Source: Candidatus Curtissbacteria bacterium (GTDB taxonomy: Bacteria > Patescibacteriota > Microgenomatia > Curtissbacterales > GWA2-41-24). Taken from it: a stretch of 39,001 nt of DNA. Positions within the stretch are counted from its first letter, which is position 1, and each line of letters starts with the position of its first letter. A program made the position numbers and the translations under genes. The stretch lies in NCBI GenBank assembly GCA_016198325.1, contig JACQIV010000014.1, positions 1 through 39,001 of the forward strand, in the 5' to 3' direction. Below the pieces are notes generated by a model. The model had not been told where the DNA came from and did no database searches. It saw only the letters and a list, made by a program, of their open reading frames with translations. Positions 37,837 to 39,001 of the stretch are shown in pieces.

Positions 37837-38643
37837 ATGACACCGGAAGCGACAGTTGAAACTCTTGGCCTTCCTTTTAGAGAAGAACCCCAACACCGCA
37901 TCTTATTTCATAAAACCCAGGAGGCAATGCACGAGGCCGGCTCTTCCGTAAATTCATACTGGGAAGACCTCATTCAAGCCGGTATTGCAGATGCCCTGAT
38001 GACGGCGCAGATTAAACTAACATCAGTGCCTATCGCGATAAATGCGCAGGATGTTTCTAAATATGATTACTTTTTATCATACGAAGGCGCAGCCGTGGAT
38101 AATTTTCTTCAACCGCTGGATATTTTTCACTTAGTTAAGGACGAGGACCTGAATAAAACGGAATCTGTCGGGATTATTAAAATCGGCACTTACCGGGGCC
38201 TGAATACAAGATATTCACAACTGGTTATGTTTACAGTAGAGGATGAAGATTCCCAGGTCCCCGAGCAGTCATTCCATTTCTTTCGCGGTGAACTGGTATA
38301 TGCAACCCAAGTAACCCAGCCCCAAGTCGCATTCGAAGGAATTGGACCGGAAGATGAAAAACAATTTGCCAAAGTCAGGTTTTTTGTTGATTATGAGAGC
38401 AGAGAAAGGACCTTAGTGTTTACCGGAGGAATTTACTATGAAGATTTTAAAAACCAACACCTATACAAAAATGAATCGGGTGTATTTGTAACAACTCAGA
38501 AATTATCCGTCACAGATCCTTTCAAGGGAGAGGTTCAGTTCTTTGACGTGGAAGAAGATGGTCAAATTCAGATATCGGAACCGTTCAGTTTGCCGGATGC
38601 AATAAGAGATATGGGCAAATTCCAGCCAATTAATCAAAATTGA
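37837..38643 (+). CDS. Unknown soluble protein
   Basis: The 268-residue product has a helical start (TVETLGLPFREEPQHRILFH, then KTQEAMHEAGSS) and a long beta-rich body. The body includes SVGIIKIGTYRGLNTRYSQL, SFHFFRGELVYATQV and VRFFVDYESRERTLVFTGGI. There is no signal peptide, membrane helix, Cys cluster or recognised catalytic motif. It is rich in acidic residues. It is convergent with the FemAB-type gene, with 9 nt between the stops. I do not recognise the family. Confidence 0.6.
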   Translation: MTPEATVETLGLPFREEPQHRILFHKTQEAMHEAGSSVNSYWEDLIQAGIADALMTAQIKLTSVPIAINAQDVSKYDYFLSYEGAAVDNFLQPLDIFHLVKDEDLNKTESVGIIKIGTYRGLNTRYSQLVMFTVEDEDSQVPEQSFHFFRGELVYATQVTQPQVAFEGIGPEDEKQFAKVRFFVDYESRERTLVFTGGIYYEDFKNQHLYKNESGVFVTTQKLSVTDPFKGEVQFFDVEEDGQIQISEPFSLPDAIRDMGKFQPINQN

Positions 38644-38652
38644 GAGACTAAT

Positions 38653-39001
38653 TCACCTTCTACTTGCCCTCAAAACGAGCCATCTCAATTTTTCTCCTAC
38701 ATTCAATAGATTGTACATAGAGGGTTTCAAAACCAGGTCATAAGTTCCAATGTACTCAACATGTGCCGGGCCGTATCCCGCTTTAAACCTATGAAAACCA
38801 AACCATGGATTCTTTTCATTTGCGTCCGGTTCAAGTGCCCCCCACATATCAAAAAATTTAAGCCCCATTTTTTTGCCTAGTCTAATTGCGTCCCAGGCAA
38901 TTAAATTTGAAGCCATTACATCTTTGTTTTCCGTTGAAGAACCGCCATACGGATAATAGAGAGTGTCTTTGAAATTCAGGAGCAGCCAGGCAACTAAAGG
39001 C
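38653..39001 (-). CDS. FemAB/FemX-type peptidoglycan bridge aminoacyltransferase (5' part outside window)
   Basis: The visible C-terminal 115 residues match the second GNAT domain of Fem transferases: YYPYGGSSTENKDVMASNLI, AWDAIRLGKKMGLKFFDMWG, then NPWFGFHRFKAGYGPAHVEY and IGTYDLVLKPSMYNLL. These enzymes add amino acids from aminoacyl-tRNA to the lipid II stem peptide, building interpeptide bridges. The frame stays open to the window edge, so the true start is beyond 39001. The ATG at 38916 lies inside the domain and is not the start. It adds to the peptidoglycan set of this region. Confidence 0.85.
   Translation of the reverse strand, partial: PLVAWLLLNFKDTLYYPYGGSSTENKDVMASNLIAWDAIRLGKKMGLKFFDMWGALEPDANEKNPWFGFHRFKAGYGPAHVEYIGTYDLVLKPSMYNLLNVGEKLRWLVLRASRR

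Noticed and set aside
1-39001. tRNA or rRNA genes
   Set aside because: No cloverleaf with a T-loop GTTCGAATC pattern and no rRNA core sequence was found on either strand by eye.

Overview
The window looks like a chromosome segment of a Candidate Phyla Radiation (Patescibacteria) bacterium, most likely of the Microgenomates group. This is inference from gene content and style. The genes are compact and often overlap. Shine-Dalgarno sequences are sparse, and many start codons sit only 6-11 nt after a -10 box, which implies leaderless mRNAs. Several families are typical of these genomes: DUF5654, a deoxyhypusine-synthase-like enzyme next to agmatinase, UvrD with an AddB-type nuclease tail, and many membrane glycosyltransferases. 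No rRNA, tRNA or CRISPR array was seen, and no gene-free stretch exceeds 300 bases.

Layout. 1-2 kb: groES-groEL, with a hairpin just before groES. 2-5.5 kb: small membrane and envelope proteins (DUF5654, a Ser/Pro-linker protein, a bacterial PH-domain protein), an M23 peptidase and a PEGA/SH3 lipoprotein. 5.6-7.6 kb: DHS-like enzyme and agmatinase, a polyamine pair, followed by a degraded second copy of the agmatinase 3' end. 7.8-9 kb: a DinD-like protein with an extra C-terminal domain, under a strong promoter/operator. 9-13 kb: a very large membrane-anchored rhamnosidase-like protein inserted beside a small membrane-protein gene whose 5' end is duplicated on both sides of the insert. 13-18.5 kb: a minus-strand envelope-glycan operon (UbiA-type prenyl-phosphate phosphoribosyltransferase, WecA/MraY-type transferase, small membrane protein, two GT39/ArnT-type transferases). 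18.6-20 kb: zinc-ribbon protein and DEAD-box helicase. 20-25 kb: D,D-carboxypeptidase, GH18 protein and membrane GT2, with two identical 104-bp mobile elements, one inserted in frame inside the GH18 gene. 24.7-29.6 kb: tatD, metG and a class A penicillin-binding protein. 29.7-33.3 kb: an Ig-like protein, a small membrane protein, rmuC, an unknown protein and a secreted Ser/Pro-rich protein. 33.4-37 kb: an IS200-like REP-associated transposase between two near-identical perfect palindromes, then a UvrD/AddB-like helicase-nuclease with a decayed duplicate of its own 3' end. 37-39 kb: membrane-anchored methyltransferase, an unknown protein and the 3' part of a FemAB-type gene cut by the window edge.

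How the genes fit together. The dominant theme is the cell envelope: undecaprenyl/decaprenyl-linked sugar assembly, peptidoglycan synthesis and trimming (PBP1A, DacA, M23, FemAB), and secreted repeat or low-complexity proteins. A second theme is DNA maintenance (UvrD/AddB, RmuC, TatD, DinD).

Most unusual is the evidence of small-scale rearrangement. Diverged duplicates of gene ends lie beside intact genes at three places (agmatinase 3', uvrD 3', 12083-gene 5'). At the agmatinase and uvrD sites, GAGCGA-like repeat phrases lie between the intact end and the remnant. There are two identical MITE-like elements, a third palindromic element between tatD and metG, and a RAYT-palindrome unit. Together they suggest gene replacement by imprecise recombination plus active small mobile elements.
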